Shown one piece after another: positions 45,625 to 56,726 of a stretch of 64,000 nucleotides of DNA (positions within the stretch are counted from its first letter, which is position 1; each line of letters opens with the position of its first letter). The notes under the pieces were generated by a model. It ran no database searches and was not told where the DNA came from. It saw only the letters and a list, made by a program, of their open reading frames with translations. Both the position numbers and the translations under genes were made by a program. The DNA is from Metapseudomonas resinovorans DSM 21078 (lineage in GTDB: Bacteria; Pseudomonadota; Gammaproteobacteria; Pseudomonadales; Pseudomonadaceae): NCBI RefSeq assembly GCF_000423545.1, contig NZ_AUIE01000006.1, positions 1 through 64,000 on the forward strand, in the 5' to 3' direction.

Positions 45625-48600
45625 GTGAATTTCAATTTGTCCGCCTGGGCGCTGCAGAATCGCCAGATCGTCCTCTACATCATGCTGTTGCTGGGCATTG
45701 TCGGGGCCATTTCCTACACCAAGCTGGGGCAGAGCGAAGACCCGCCCTTTACCTTCAAGGCCATGGTCGTGCGCACCAACTGGCCGGGCGCCAGTGCCGA
45801 GGAAGTCTCCCGCCAGGTCACCGAACGCATCGAGAAGAAGCTGATGGAGACCGGCGAGTACGACAAGATCGTCTCCTTCTCCCGTCCCGGTGAGTCGCAG
45901 GTGACCTTCATTGCGCGCGACTCCATGCATTCCAACGAGATTCCCGAGCTCTGGTACCAGGTCCGCAAGAAGATCAGCGACATTCGCCATACCTTGCCGC
46001 CGGGCATCCAGGGACCGTTCTTCAACGACGAATTCGGCACCACCTTCGGCAACATCTACGCGCTGACCGGTGAAGGTTTCGACTACGCCGTGCTCAAGGA
46101 CTACGCCGACCGCATCCAGCTGCAGCTGCAGCGGGTCAAGGATGTGAGCAAGGTGGAGCTGCTCGGCCTGCAGGACGAGAAGATCTGGATCGAACTGTCC
46201 AACGTGAAGCTGGCCACCCTGGGGCTGCCGCTCGCCGCAGTGCAGCAAGCCCTGGAGGAGCAGAACGCGGTCGCTACCGCCGGATTCTTCGAGACGCCCA
46301 GCGATCGTGTGCAGCTGCGTGTTTCCGGCCGTTTCGATTCGGTTAAGGAAATTCGCGACTTCCCTATTCGCGTGGGTGACCGCACCTTCCGCATTGGCGA
46401 TGTGGCGGAGGTTCGTCGCGGCTTCAATGACCCGCCGGCACCGCGCATGCGCTTCATGGGCGAGGACGCCATCGGCCTTGCGGTGTCCATGAAGTCCGGC
46501 GGCGACATCCTGGTGCTTGGCCAGGCGCTGGAGGGCGAGTTCGCCCGCCTGCAGGAGAACCTGCCGGCCGGCATGCAGTTGCGTAAGGTGTCGGACCAGC
46601 CGGCAGCGGTGAAGACCGGGGTCGGGGAGTTCGTTCGCGTGCTCACCGAGGCGCTGGTCATCGTGCTGCTGGTAAGTTTCTTCTCCCTGGGCTTGCGCAC
46701 CGGCCTGGTGGTGGCGCTGTCGATCCCGTTGGTACTGGCGATGACCTTCGCCGCGATGTACTACCTCGGCATCGGCCTGCACAAGATTTCGCTCGGCGCC
46801 CTGGTGCTGGCACTGGGCTTGTTGGTGGACGACGCGATCATCGCGGTGGAGATGATGGCCATCAAGATGGAGCAGGGCTATGACCGTCTCAAGGCGGCGA
46901 GCTTCGCCTGGAGCAGCACGGCGTTCCCCATGCTCACCGGCACCCTGATCACTGCCGCCGGCTTCCTGCCCATCGCCACCGCGCAATCCGGCACCGGCGA
47001 GTACACCCGCTCGATCTTCCAGGTGGTGACCATCGCCCTGGTCGTGTCCTGGATCGCCGCGGTGGTGTTCGTGCCCTATCTGGGTGACCGCCTGCTGCCC
47101 GACCTGGCCAAGCTGCACGCGAAGAAGCACGGCGGCAGCGACAAGGGCCACGATCCCTACGGCACGCCCTTCTACCAGCGGGTCCGTCGCGTAGTGGAGT
47201 GGTGTGTGCGGCGACGCAAGACCGTGATCCTGCTGACCCTGGCTGCTTTCGTGGCCTCCATCGCCCTGTTCCGTTTCGTTCCCCAGCAGTTTTTCCCATC
47301 CTCGGGTCGCCTGGAACTGATGGTCGATCTCAAACTGGGCGAGGGTTCGTCCCTGGCCAACACCGAGGCTGAGGTCAAGCGTCTGGAACAGCTGCTGCGC
47401 GAGCATCCGGGTGTGGATAACTACGTGGCCTATGTTGGCACCGGTTCGCCACGCTTCTACCTGCCGCTGGATCAGCAACTGCCGGCGGCCAGCTTTGCCC
47501 AGTTCGTGGTGCTGGCCAAATCCATCGAGTCCCGCGAGGAAATCCGCAGCTGGCTGATCCAGGTGCTGAACGACGAATTCCCCGCCCTGCGCAGCCGCAT
47601 TTCGCGCCTGGAGAACGGTCCGCCGGTGGGCTACCCGGTGCAGTTCCGCGTGTCTGGCGAACACATCGACGAAGTCCGCGCACTGGCCCGCCAGGTGGCC
47701 GACAAGGTGCGTGAGAACCCCCATGTGGTGAACGTGCACCTGGATTGGGAAGAGCCGAGCAAGGTGGTGCGGCTGAATATCGACCAGGACCGCGCCCGCG
47801 CCATGGGTGTGACTACCGCCGATCTCTCGCGCTTCCTGCAGAGTTCGCTGACCGGCGCGCCGGTGAGCCAGTACCGCGAGGACAACGAGCTGATCGAGAT
47901 CCTGCTGCGCGGGACCGTGCGTGAACGCCAGGAACTGGCCCTGCTGCCGAGCCTGGCCGTGCCCACCGACAATGGCCAGAGCGTGCCGCTGTCGCAGATC
48001 GCCACCCTGGAGTACGGCTTCGAGGAAGGCATCATCTGGCACCGCAACCGCCTGCCGACGGTCACGGTGCGCGCCGATATCTACGACAAGTCCCTGCCGG
48101 CGAGTCTGGTCAAGGACATCTCGCCGACGCTGGACCCGATCCGCGCCGAACTGCCGGACGGCTACCTGCTGGAGGTCGGCGGTACGGTGGAAGACTCCGC
48201 TCGTGGGCAGAAGTCGGTGAACGCCGGCATGCCGCTGTTCATCGTGGTCGTGCTGACGCTGCTGATGTTGCAGCTGAAGAGCTTCTCGCGTTCGGCCATG
48301 GTCTTCCTGACGGCGCCCTTGGGGCTCATCGGCGTGACCTTGTTCCTGTTGGTATTCCGCCAGCCCTTTGGCTTCGTCGCCATGCTCGGCACCATTGCCC
48401 TGGCTGGGATGATCATGCGCAACTCGGTCATCCTGGTGGACCAGATCGAGCAGGACATCGCCCAGGGTCTGGATCGCTGGCATGCCATCATCGAGGCCAC
48501 GGTGCGACGCTTCCGGCCTATTGTCCTAACCGCCCTGGCGGCGGTGCTGGCGATGATCCCACTGTCGCGCAGCGTGTTCTTCGGTCCCATGGCCGTGGCC

Positions 48601-48741
48601 ATCATGGGCGGCCTGATCGTCGCCACCGCCCTGACCCTGCTGTTCCTGCCCGCGCTCTATGCGGCCTGGTTCCGGGTCAAGCCGGCGGAAGCCGAACAGA
48701 CAAGGCCGGTGCTGGCACCGGACGTCCAACCCAGCCACTGA
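45625..48741 (+). CDS. mexK: RND multidrug efflux transporter (MexK-like)
   Basis: A 1038-residue proton-driven HAE1-type transporter with 12 transmembrane helices and two large periplasmic loops. The proton-relay aspartates are D402 and D403 in GLLVDDAIIAVE. The N-terminus departs from AcrB (AWALQNRQIVLYIMLLLGIV, then KLGQSEDPPFTFKAM), which fits the MexK/TriC-like branch. No outer-membrane factor gene follows, as is also true of mexJK, which borrows OprM. A terminator follows the stop. Confidence 0.9.
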   Translation: MNFNLSAWALQNRQIVLYIMLLLGIVGAISYTKLGQSEDPPFTFKAMVVRTNWPGASAEEVSRQVTERIEKKLMETGEYDKIVSFSRPGESQVTFIARDSMHSNEIPELWYQVRKKISDIRHTLPPGIQGPFFNDEFGTTFGNIYALTGEGFDYAVLKDYADRIQLQLQRVKDVSKVELLGLQDEKIWIELSNVKLATLGLPLAAVQQALEEQNAVATAGFFETPSDRVQLRVSGRFDSVKEIRDFPIRVGDRTFRIGDVAEVRRGFNDPPAPRMRFMGEDAIGLAVSMKSGGDILVLGQALEGEFARLQENLPAGMQLRKVSDQPAAVKTGVGEFVRVLTEALVIVLLVSFFSLGLRTGLVVALSIPLVLAMTFAAMYYLGIGLHKISLGALVLALGLLVDDAIIAVEMMAIKMEQGYDRLKAASFAWSSTAFPMLTGTLITAAGFLPIATAQSGTGEYTRSIFQVVTIALVVSWIAAVVFVPYLGDRLLPDLAKLHAKKHGGSDKGHDPYGTPFYQRVRRVVEWCVRRRKTVILLTLAAFVASIALFRFVPQQFFPSSGRLELMVDLKLGEGSSLANTEAEVKRLEQLLREHPGVDNYVAYVGTGSPRFYLPLDQQLPAASFAQFVVLAKSIESREEIRSWLIQVLNDEFPALRSRISRLENGPPVGYPVQFRVSGEHIDEVRALARQVADKVRENPHVVNVHLDWEEPSKVVRLNIDQDRARAMGVTTADLSRFLQSSLTGAPVSQYREDNELIEILLRGTVRERQELALLPSLAVPTDNGQSVPLSQIATLEYGFEEGIIWHRNRLPTVTVRADIYDKSLPASLVKDISPTLDPIRAELPDGYLLEVGGTVEDSARGQKSVNAGMPLFIVVVLTLLMLQLKSFSRSAMVFLTAPLGLIGVTLFLLVFRQPFGFVAMLGTIALAGMIMRNSVILVDQIEQDIAQGLDRWHAIIEATVRRFRPIVLTALAAVLAMIPLSRSVFFGPMAVAIMGGLIVATALTLLFLPALYAAWFRVKPAEAEQTRPVLAPDVQPSH

Positions 48742-48745
48742 CGAC

Positions 48746-48768
48746 AAAGGCCCCTTCGGGGGCCTTTT
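48746..48768 (+). terminator. Intrinsic terminator of the efflux operon
   Basis: AAAGGCCCC-TTCG-GGGCCTTTTT; a GC stem with a T run, 5 bases after the stop codon. Confidence 0.93.
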
Positions 48769-48891
48769 TCATGTGTATGGGCTGTTTCTGCCAATCCTGC
48801 GGCCACTTCCTCTCCGGCCCTTGGCGTCGTCGCCTGCCAGGCAGAGACTGGCCGGGCTCGCTACCGCCAATCGCCACAAGAAGAGGTGCCC

Positions 48892-50049
48892 ATGCAGCAT
48901 GCGACCCAGGTGGAATTGCTCAAGCGAACCCTGGCACTGGTGGAACGGGGCGTATCCGAATGCCTCGACGCGCCTTCATCGTTGCCGGTGGACGTCTATC
49001 TCGATGAACAGCGATACCGCCGCGAGCGCGACGAGGTTCTGCGCCGTGAACCGCTGCTGGTGGCTCGTTCCAGCGAGGTTCCACCCGGTCATTTCGTCAC
49101 CCGCGACCTCCTGGCGCCGCTGCTGCTGACCCGCGATGAGCACGGCCGACTGCGCGCGTTTCTCAATGTCTGCAAGCACCGGGGCACTCAGTTGGTGGGT
49201 GATGCCTGCGGGCGTAACCGGGTATTCGTCTGCCCCTATCACGCCTGGTCCTACAACCCGGACGGCCAACTGCGCGGCATCCCCCATGGCTATGGCTTCG
49301 AGGGCATAGACCGGGCTTGCCTGAACCTCACTGAGGTACCGGTGGCCGAGCGCTTCGGCGCCATATGGGCGCGCCACTCACCCGGGCCGGCACTGGACAT
49401 GGATGCCTTCTTCGGTGAGCAGATCCTGGCCGACTTCGACAGCTTCGCCCTGGATGAGCATGTGGTCTTCGATCCCCGGGACATTCGCCGGCCGGTGAAC
49501 TGGAAGCTGACCATCGACACTTTCCTGGAGAATTACCACGTCTCCAGGGCGCACCAGGCCACCATCGATCACCTGTTCTGGCCCAACCTGGGGCTGTTCG
49601 AGCGCTTCGGCCGGCATATCCGCAACTACTACGTGAAGCGCAACTTGCGTGAGGTTCTCGATCAGCCTGAACGTGACTGGAACCTGAGGCACCACGGTAA
49701 CCTGCTGTATTTCCTCTGGCCCAACACCCTGGTACTGGTGGAACCGGACCACATCGACTTCTCCACTGTGTTCCCAGACGGCCCCCTCGCCACCCGCGTG
49801 CTAGGCCACACTCTGCTGCCGGAAGCTCCGGCGACGGAGAAGGCGCAGCGTTATTTCGAGAAGAACAACGCCATTCTCTACTCGGCGCTGGAGGAGGACT
49901 TCGCCATGGCGGCACGGGTGCAGGCCGGGATTCAGGCCGGCGCCAGCGACCGGCTCTGGCATGGGCGTTTCGAGCAGGCGCTGCGCTGGTTCCACCAGGG
50001 GCTGGATGAAGCGTTGGCGGATGAGCGCGTGGCGGTGTTGGCAAAGTGA
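48892..50049 (+). CDS. Rieske-type ring-hydroxylating oxygenase alpha subunit
   Basis: A 385-residue oxygenase component. The Rieske [2Fe-2S] ligands are CKHRG and CPYHAW (CxH...CxxH, near residues 94-116). The catalytic domain carries the mononuclear-iron ligands in ENYHVSRAH near 215. Such enzymes hydroxylate aromatics or demethylate quaternary amines with electrons from a separate reductase. No reductase, ferredoxin or beta subunit gene is adjacent, so the partner is elsewhere and the substrate unknown. Start 48892 follows AAGAGGTGCCC. Confidence 0.85.
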   Translation: MQHATQVELLKRTLALVERGVSECLDAPSSLPVDVYLDEQRYRRERDEVLRREPLLVARSSEVPPGHFVTRDLLAPLLLTRDEHGRLRAFLNVCKHRGTQLVGDACGRNRVFVCPYHAWSYNPDGQLRGIPHGYGFEGIDRACLNLTEVPVAERFGAIWARHSPGPALDMDAFFGEQILADFDSFALDEHVVFDPRDIRRPVNWKLTIDTFLENYHVSRAHQATIDHLFWPNLGLFERFGRHIRNYYVKRNLREVLDQPERDWNLRHHGNLLYFLWPNTLVLVEPDHIDFSTVFPDGPLATRVLGHTLLPEAPATEKAQRYFEKNNAILYSALEEDFAMAARVQAGIQAGASDRLWHGRFEQALRWFHQGLDEALADERVAVLAK

Positions 50050-50116
50050 TTTCACGCCGGATTGCCAATCCGATATGCCGCTCATTCACTGGCGCTTGTT
50101 GGTCGTTCAAAGAAAA

Positions 50117-50137
50117 AGCCCGGCATCACGCCGGGCT
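50117..50137 (-). terminator. Intrinsic terminator of the DUF4197 gene
   Basis: AGCCCGGC-ATCAC-GCCGGGCT. Read on the minus strand it is followed by TTTTTCTTT, so it serves the minus-strand gene. Confidence 0.9.
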
Positions 50138-50157
50138 CATCCGTACCTCGTTGAGGC

Positions 50158-50835
50158 TCAAAGCGCTCCAAACACCTTCTTCGCCAGACCAGTGGCGGCA
50201 CCTGCCGGGTTCTGGCGGATGCTGGCCTCCTGCTCGGCAATCATCTTGAACAGGCCGTCCAGGGCTTCTTCGGTCACGTAGCTTTCGATATTGGCGCTCT
50301 TGGCATCCACGACGCCGAAGCTCGCGGCCTGGCCGGCGAAGCTGTTGTATTGCTGGGCCAGACCCACCTTGTCGGTGGCCTGCTTGACGATGGGCAGGAA
50401 CTTGGCGCGCAGCTGGTCGCGGCTGGACGTGTTCAGGTATTGGGTGGCGGCGTCATCCGGGCCGCTGAGGATGCCCTTGGCGTCTTGCACGGTCATCTTC
50501 TTCACGGCGTCCACCAGCATTGCCTGGGCCTGCGGTACTGCGGCTTCGGCGGCCTTGTTCATGGTGTCTTCGAGCTGTTCCACCTGGGCGCCCATGCCCA
50601 TCATCTTCATGGTTTTGGCGGCCTTGCCGAGGTTGCCCGGAAGTTCGATGCGGACGTCCGGGTTTTCGGCGAAGCCGCCCGGTTTGCCCAATTGCTGGAC
50701 GGCGACCTTGGCGCCCTGGGTCAGCGCGTCCTTCAGGCCGCCAGTGGCATCCGACTGACTGAGATCGGCGATGGACAGGGCGAAGGCGCTTGCAGACAGG
50801 GCGAGGCCGGCGCAGAGGGTGGCAAAGCGGATCAT
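50158..50835 (-). CDS. DUF4197 family exported protein
   Basis: A 225-residue protein with a Sec signal peptide (about residues 1-19) and an all-helical DUF4197 body. Typical blocks are GGLKDALTQGAKVAVQQLGK near the start and YVTEEALDGLFKMIAEQEAS near the end. Probably periplasmic; function unknown. It lies just before the YbaY-like lipoprotein on the same strand with a 43-base gap, so they may share a transcript. Confidence 0.87.
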   Translation of the reverse strand: MIRFATLCAGLALSASAFALSIADLSQSDATGGLKDALTQGAKVAVQQLGKPGGFAENPDVRIELPGNLGKAAKTMKMMGMGAQVEQLEDTMNKAAEAAVPQAQAMLVDAVKKMTVQDAKGILSGPDDAATQYLNTSSRDQLRAKFLPIVKQATDKVGLAQQYNSFAGQAASFGVVDAKSANIESYVTEEALDGLFKMIAEQEASIRQNPAGAATGLAKKVFGAL

Positions 50836-50878
50836 TGCTGCATCCTTGTGGCTAGGGGGGAGGACGGTCTGTTTGTGC

Positions 50879-51277
50879 TCAGCGGACCGGATCGACCTTG
50901 ATGCGAAGTGGCTGCGGGTCGGAGCCGTCGAGTTTAACCGAGTGCTGCTCGGTACTGATGAACATCAACCTGCCGTCCAGTTCGATGCGCGCACTCACCG
51001 CGTAGCGGTGGTTGGCCTGGACCTTGGCGGGGTCGTAGTCGAGCCGGAAGGCCAGCGGCACCTGGCCCTCTATCGGTCCCTGCTGGCGGGCCAGTTCCAC
51101 GGCCGGGGCATCGGCCAGCGATACGTCCTGGAGGCTGACGCTGAGGGTCGCGGCCGGGGGAAGGGCCATGCGTTGCAGGTAGAAGACCTCACCTTCCAGT
51201 TGGCGAGTTTCGCTGGCGGGATGGCCGGCGCAGGCAACCAGCAGGCTACCGGCAAGGATCACGGACAGTGCTTTCAT
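50879..51277 (-). CDS. YbaY-like lipoprotein
   Basis: A 132-residue lipoprotein (lipobox LLVAC, cysteine at residue 16). Its beta-rich domain (LEGEVFYLQRMALPPAATLS, then VELARQQGPIEGQVPLAFRL) resembles the YbaY/YscW family, a small transthyretin-like fold found in envelope lipoproteins and secretin pilotins. Nothing here points to a secretion system. Confidence 0.78.
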   Translation of the reverse strand: MKALSVILAGSLLVACAGHPASETRQLEGEVFYLQRMALPPAATLSVSLQDVSLADAPAVELARQQGPIEGQVPLAFRLDYDPAKVQANHRYAVSARIELDGRLMFISTEQHSVKLDGSDPQPLRIKVDPVR

Positions 51278-51368
51278 CAGGACCTCGGGGTCATGCGGGA
51301 TCGACAGATGCCACTATAGAAGGCCACGCACGATGAGCCATGGTGCCAGGTCAAGACGCCCGAAAATG

Positions 51369-51394
51369 ACATCGCCCCCGGGTGGGGGCGATGT
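51369..51394. terminator. GC-rich hairpin after the coiled-coil gene
   Basis: ACATCGCCCCC-GGGT-GGGGGCGATGT, an 11-bp perfect stem just past the stop of the minus-strand gene. The tail on that strand is CATTTTCG, weakly T-rich. Confidence 0.8.
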
Positions 51395-51404
51395 GGCTGT
51401 AGGG

Positions 51405-52624
<1,220 letters not shown>

Positions 52625-52628
<4 letters not shown>

Positions 52629-52891
52629 GATTCATCCCCCTTGGTGATCTGCTTGAGGACCTGCACGGCGTACTGCCATTCCTGTTCGGACTCCAGGCCG
52701 GCCAGGTGATAGCCGTCTTCCTGGGGCACGGCGCTGGCCACGTAGACCTTCGAGGTGCCGTTGCGGCCTTCTTCGTTGAGGGTGTAGACGAGGATGTTGC
52801 GGTCGATCAGGGGGATGGCGAAGCTGCACAGGACGGCAGCGTTGACCACCTCTCCGGTGTCTTTCTCGACAGTGATGGTTCTCAGCAGCAT
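52625..52891 (-). CDS. Small conserved protein (DUF1292-like)
   Basis: An 88-residue beta-rich protein with the block IDRNILVYTLNEEGRNGTSK, similar in style to DUF1292 proteins. No signal or membrane helix. It overlaps the coiled-coil gene by 4 bases (ATGA) and probably forms a stoichiometric partner. GAAGACCCCGCCC precedes the ATG without a strong ribosome site. Family assignment is tentative. Confidence 0.65.
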
Positions 52892-53072
52892 GGGCGGGGT
52901 CTTCCATGTTCGGGACTGGTGGTGCGCTCGGATGTCCGAGGCGGCGCAGCGCCGAATGGTACGGAGGGGACCCCGGCACGCCTGCCGGGAGCGGTCTTAT
53001 TGTGATGTGGGAACGGTCTTAGTCGGGCAGCGCAAAGGAGGCGCCAGGCCCGGAGGCCTGGTACTGCAAGGG

Positions 53073-55571
53073 TCAGCCAGCTTCTGCCGGGGCTTCCGGC
53101 TCGGCCTCGGTCTGGCGATCGAGAGCTACCTGGCGGATAGACAGGCGGATCTCCGCCGGCAGCACGCGCTTGGCGGCGCCTTCAGCCAACTCGCCGAGCA
53201 ACTCGTGGTAGCTCAGCTTGCCGGCTTCGTCGCGACGCAGGACGCGCTGGTCCAGCAGGGTCTGGATGAAGTGACGGAACAGGCTCTTGTCGAAGAACTC
53301 CGGGGCGTTCAGGCCATGGAGAATCGACAGGCGCTGCGCCATGACGGTGCAGAGGTCTTCCAGTTCCTCGGCGCTCAACTGGTTCTGCCCTGCGTTCAGT
53401 AGCAGGGCGATGGCCATGTAGAAGCGTTGAAGCGTCTGGACGATGGCACGGGCCAGCAGCGTCAGCAGGACGAACTGTCGCGAGCTCGGTGCCGGGCGCA
53501 CATACACGTCGCCTTCGACTTTGAGCAGGCCTTGCTCAACGAAGGCGGCCAGCCATTGGTCGACCACGCCTTCCACCTCGCTGGCGTCCCAACGGATGAA
53601 CAGCTCGGCCTGCAGGTAGGGATAGAGCGCGCGCGTATAACGCAGGATCTGCTCGCGGCTCATTCGCGCGCTGCTCTGGAAGAAGCACGCCAGCAGCGCC
53701 GGCAGCGCGAACACGTGGAGCACGTTGTTGCGGTAGTAGGTCATGAGGACGGCGTTCTGCTCGTCCAGATAGAGGATCTTGCCCAGCGCATCTTTCTGCT
53801 CGGCCAGCAGGTTCATGCTCTGCACGTACTGGGTCAGCGCCTGGCCATCGCCTTCCGGCAGGGTGGCGTGGGGCGAATAGGGGACGGCGCGGAGCAGCGC
53901 CAGGTAGAGATCGAGCACACGGGTCAGGGCGCGTTCGTCCAGGGCCAGGCGACTGGTGGAGAGCAGTGCCAGGGCCACCAGGTTGACCGGGTTGATCGCC
54001 GCCGCGTCGTTGAGGTGGCGGGCAATGCGCACGGCCAACTGATTGGTGGTGTCGTTGAGCCAGGCTGGGCGGAACTGCGGGCCCAACTCCTGGTTGCGCC
54101 AGTCCGGTTGCTGCTGGTCGAGGAACTCGGCCAGCTTGATCGGTTCGCCGAAGTTCACCGCCACCGAGCCGAAGCGCAGCTTCAGCGCACCGATGACTTT
54201 GAACAGGTCGAAGATGGATTCCTTCTTCTTGCTCGCACCGCGCAACTCACCCAGGTAAGTGCGACCTTCCAGCACGCGCTCGTAACCGATGTATACCGGC
54301 ACGAAGACGATGGGCAGACGCGAGGAGCGGAGGAAGCTGCGCAGGGTGATGGCGAGCATGCCAGTCTTCGGATGCAGCATGCGCCCCGTGCGCGAGCGCC
54401 CACCTTCGACGAAGTACTCCACCGGGAAGCCGCGGCTGAACAGGGTGTGCAGGTATTCGTTGAACACAGCCGTGTACAGCGGGTTGCCCTTGAAGGTGCG
54501 GCGCATGAAGAACGCGCCGCCACGGCGCAACAAGCCGCCGATCACCGGCATGTTGAGGTTGATGCCGGCAGCGATGTGTGGCGGGGTCAGGCCGTTGCGG
54601 AACAGTAGGTAGGACAGCAGCAGGTAATCGATATGGCTGCGGTGGCAGGGCACGTAGATGACTTCATGGCCCTGGGCAATGTCTTGCACGCCTTCGATAT
54701 GGTTGACCTTGATGCCTTCGTACAGCTTGTTCCAGAACCAGGACAGCACGACCTCGAGGAAACGGATGGCGGTGTAGGCGAAATCGGAGGCGATTTCGTT
54801 GCCGTACTTCAGCGCCAGGGCCTCGGCTGTGGGCAGGCTGATCTTCTCGCGCTCGGCTTCCTCGGCCATGGCTTGGCGGACCATGGGCGCGCGCACCAAT
54901 CCCTTGACCAGGTTACGGCGATGGGAAAGGTCGGGGCCGATGACTGCGGTCTTCTGATTGCGGAAGTGCACCCGCAGGATACGGTTGACCATACGCAGGG
55001 TGCGCTCCGGGCCCTTGTCCTGTTCCACCAGCTCACGCAGGTGGATCGGGGCGGAGAACTGCACGCGGGTCTTGCGGCCGAGGATGAGGATGCTGACCAG
55101 CTTGCGCAGGCGTCCGGTTACCGCCCAGCTGTCGGCGAACAGCAGCTTCCATGGGCTCGTTTCGCGATCAGGCGACTGCCCCCAGAACACCGTCACCGGG
55201 ATGATCTGCGCATCTTCCACCGCGTTCTGCTGAATGGCGCCCAACACCCGTACCAGAGTGGGGGAGGCACCGCGCTTGTCCTGGCCGCCAAGCCAGCCCG
55301 GCTCCGGCGACAGGTAGAAGAACGCGGCTGGCTCCAGCAGGTCACCCACCGCCACCGGCAGCACCGGACGAGGCAAGCCGGCCTTGGTGCACTCCCGGTC
55401 CACCACCGCCAGGTCGCTGGCCGACGGTTGCTGCAGCACGTAGAGCACCGGCTTGCTGCGGTCGAGCTTCAAGGTGAAGGCGGATTGGTTGATGGTCTCC
55501 GAGCGCACCCAGAGGTAGAGCAGGCGGCGCAGGGCACCAAAGGCAAGGCGGCGGAAGGGGGAGCGGGTCAT
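53073..55571 (-). CDS. plsB: Glycerol-3-phosphate acyltransferase PlsB
   Basis: An 832-residue inner-membrane-associated enzyme that acylates sn-glycerol-3-phosphate at position 1, the first step of phospholipid synthesis. The acyltransferase HxxxxD motif lies in [16 protein letters not shown], and a later block ([20 protein letters not shown]) binds substrate. Start 55571 gives a length close to known PlsB; the 24 residues upstream are not family-like. It is divergent from the ABC operon. Confidence 0.95.
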   Translation of the reverse strand: MTRSPFRRLAFGALRRLLYLWVRSETINQSAFTLKLDRSKPVLYVLQQPSASDLAVVDRECTKAGLPRPVLPVAVGDLLEPAAFFYLSPEPGWLGGQDKRGASPTLVRVLGAIQQNAVEDAQIIPVTVFWGQSPDRETSPWKLLFADSWAVTGRLRKLVSILILGRKTRVQFSAPIHLRELVEQDKGPERTLRMVNRILRVHFRNQKTAVIGPDLSHRRNLVKGLVRAPMVRQAMAEEAEREKISLPTAEALALKYGNEIASDFAYTAIRFLEVVLSWFWNKLYEGIKVNHIEGVQDIAQGHEVIYVPCHRSHIDYLLLSYLLFRNGLTPPHIAAGINLNMPVIGGLLRRGGAFFMRRTFKGNPLYTAVFNEYLHTLFSRGFPVEYFVEGGRSRTGRMLHPKTGMLAITLRSFLRSSRLPIVFVPVYIGYERVLEGRTYLGELRGASKKKESIFDLFKVIGALKLRFGSVAVNFGEPIKLAEFLDQQQPDWRNQELGPQFRPAWLNDTTNQLAVRIARHLNDAAAINPVNLVALALLSTSRLALDERALTRVLDLYLALLRAVPYSPHATLPEGDGQALTQYVQSMNLLAEQKDALGKILYLDEQNAVLMTYYRNNVLHVFALPALLACFFQSSARMSREQILRYTRALYPYLQAELFIRWDASEVEGVVDQWLAAFVEQGLLKVEGDVYVRPAPSSRQFVLLTLLARAIVQTLQRFYMAIALLLNAGQNQLSAEELEDLCTVMAQRLSILHGLNAPEFFDKSLFRHFIQTLLDQRVLRRDEAGKLSYHELLGELAEGAAKRVLPAEIRLSIRQVALDRQTEAEPEAPAEAG

Positions 55572-55704
55572 GACGGGGGTAATGCTGTGAAACGAGCGAT
55601 TGCTCGGGGCGGCTAGTTTGCCGTATTCGCCGCCGGGTCGCAAAAAGCCACTGGCTGTCGTTTCTAACCGAATATTCCTGCAACTTTTCGCACAAGTGGC
55701 TGTC

Positions 55705-55734
55705 TTGCAATGCCTGCGGGGGACTCCTTATAGT
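55705..55734 (+). promoter_or_regulatory. Candidate sigma70 promoter for the ABC/Gld-like operon
   Basis: TTGCAA (55705-55710) and TATAGT (55729-55734) with an 18-base spacer lie about 70 bases before the ATPase start. The region between the divergent plsB and ABC genes is otherwise unremarkable. Confidence 0.55.
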
Positions 55735-55802
55735 CCGCCAGCGTTTTGCAAGGCCCCGGTGGCCAGCATGGCCAGGGGCTGCTCCCTTCGGGACTAGAGG
55801 CC

Positions 55803-56726
55803 ATGATCGAGATAACAAATCTGACCAAGCGCTTTGCGCACCATACTGCCGTGGATAATCTGTCCTTCAGCGTCGCACCTGGGGAGGTGCTGGGGTTTCT
55901 GGGCCCCAACGGCGCAGGCAAATCCACCACGATGAAGATGCTTACCGGTTTCCTTGCGCCGACCTCCGGTACCGCGAGCATCTTCGGCTTCGATATCCAG
56001 ACCCAGACACTCAGGGCCCAGCGGGAAATCGGCTATTTGCCTGAAGGTGCCCCGTGCTACGGCGACATGACCGTGCGCGGCTTCCTCGAGTTCATTGCCG
56101 AGGTCCGTGGCTATCGCGGTGCCGAGAAAAGGTCACGGGTAAGCCGGGCGGTGGGCCAGGTCGAGCTCGAGAGTGTCTTTGGCCAGTCCATCGAGACGCT
56201 CTCCAAGGGCTTCAAGCGTCGTGTCGGCCTGGCTCAGGCCATACTCCACGACCCGCGCGCGCTGATTCTGGACGAGCCTACCGACGGCCTCGACCCGAAC
56301 CAGAAGCATCAGGTTCGCCAGCTCATCCAGAGCCTGGCTCGCGACAAGATCGTGATCATCTCCACCCATATCCTCGAAGAGGTCGCGGCGGTCTGCACCC
56401 GCGCCCTGGTGATCGCTTCCGGCAAGGTAGTGGCAGACGGCACGCCGTTCGAACTGGAAAGCCGTTCGCGCTATCACCAGGCGGTCACCCTGGTAGCCGA
56501 GGAGCCCTTGGACATGCTCGCCCTGGCCGTACTGCCGGGCGTTGCCGGTATCGAGGAAAACGCCATCGAAGGTGGCCTGACCATCCTGGCCAAGCCGGGT
56601 GAGGTGATCTTCCCGCAGGTGAATCAGTTGATCCACCAGCGTGGCTGGAAAGTGAAGGAGCTGGATGTGGAGCGCGGCCGTCTCGACGAAGTATTCCGCC
56701 GACTGACCCGGGGAGAAGCGGCATGA
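55803..56726 (+). CDS. ABC transporter ATPase (GldA-like)
   Basis: A 307-residue ATPase of the ABC-2 exporter/GldA type. Walker A is GPNGAGKSTT, the signature is LSKGFKRRVGLAQAI, Walker B is LILDEPTDGLD and the H-loop is ISTHILEE. A C-terminal regulatory region of about 80 residues follows. It is the first of four linked genes, and its stop overlaps the permease start (ATGA). The same four-gene set is, from memory, next to plsB in P. aeruginosa. The substrate is unknown. Confidence 0.9.
   Translation: MIEITNLTKRFAHHTAVDNLSFSVAPGEVLGFLGPNGAGKSTTMKMLTGFLAPTSGTASIFGFDIQTQTLRAQREIGYLPEGAPCYGDMTVRGFLEFIAEVRGYRGAEKRSRVSRAVGQVELESVFGQSIETLSKGFKRRVGLAQAILHDPRALILDEPTDGLDPNQKHQVRQLIQSLARDKIVIISTHILEEVAAVCTRALVIASGKVVADGTPFELESRSRYHQAVTLVAEEPLDMLALAVLPGVAGIEENAIEGGLTILAKPGEVIFPQVNQLIHQRGWKVKELDVERGRLDEVFRRLTRGEAA

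Noticed and set aside
44506-48483. A 1325-codon open frame on the minus strand
   Set aside because: It is the antisense shadow of the RND adaptor and transporter genes. High GC keeps stop codons rare in this frame. Its translation is His/Gln/Glu-rich with no family resemblance.
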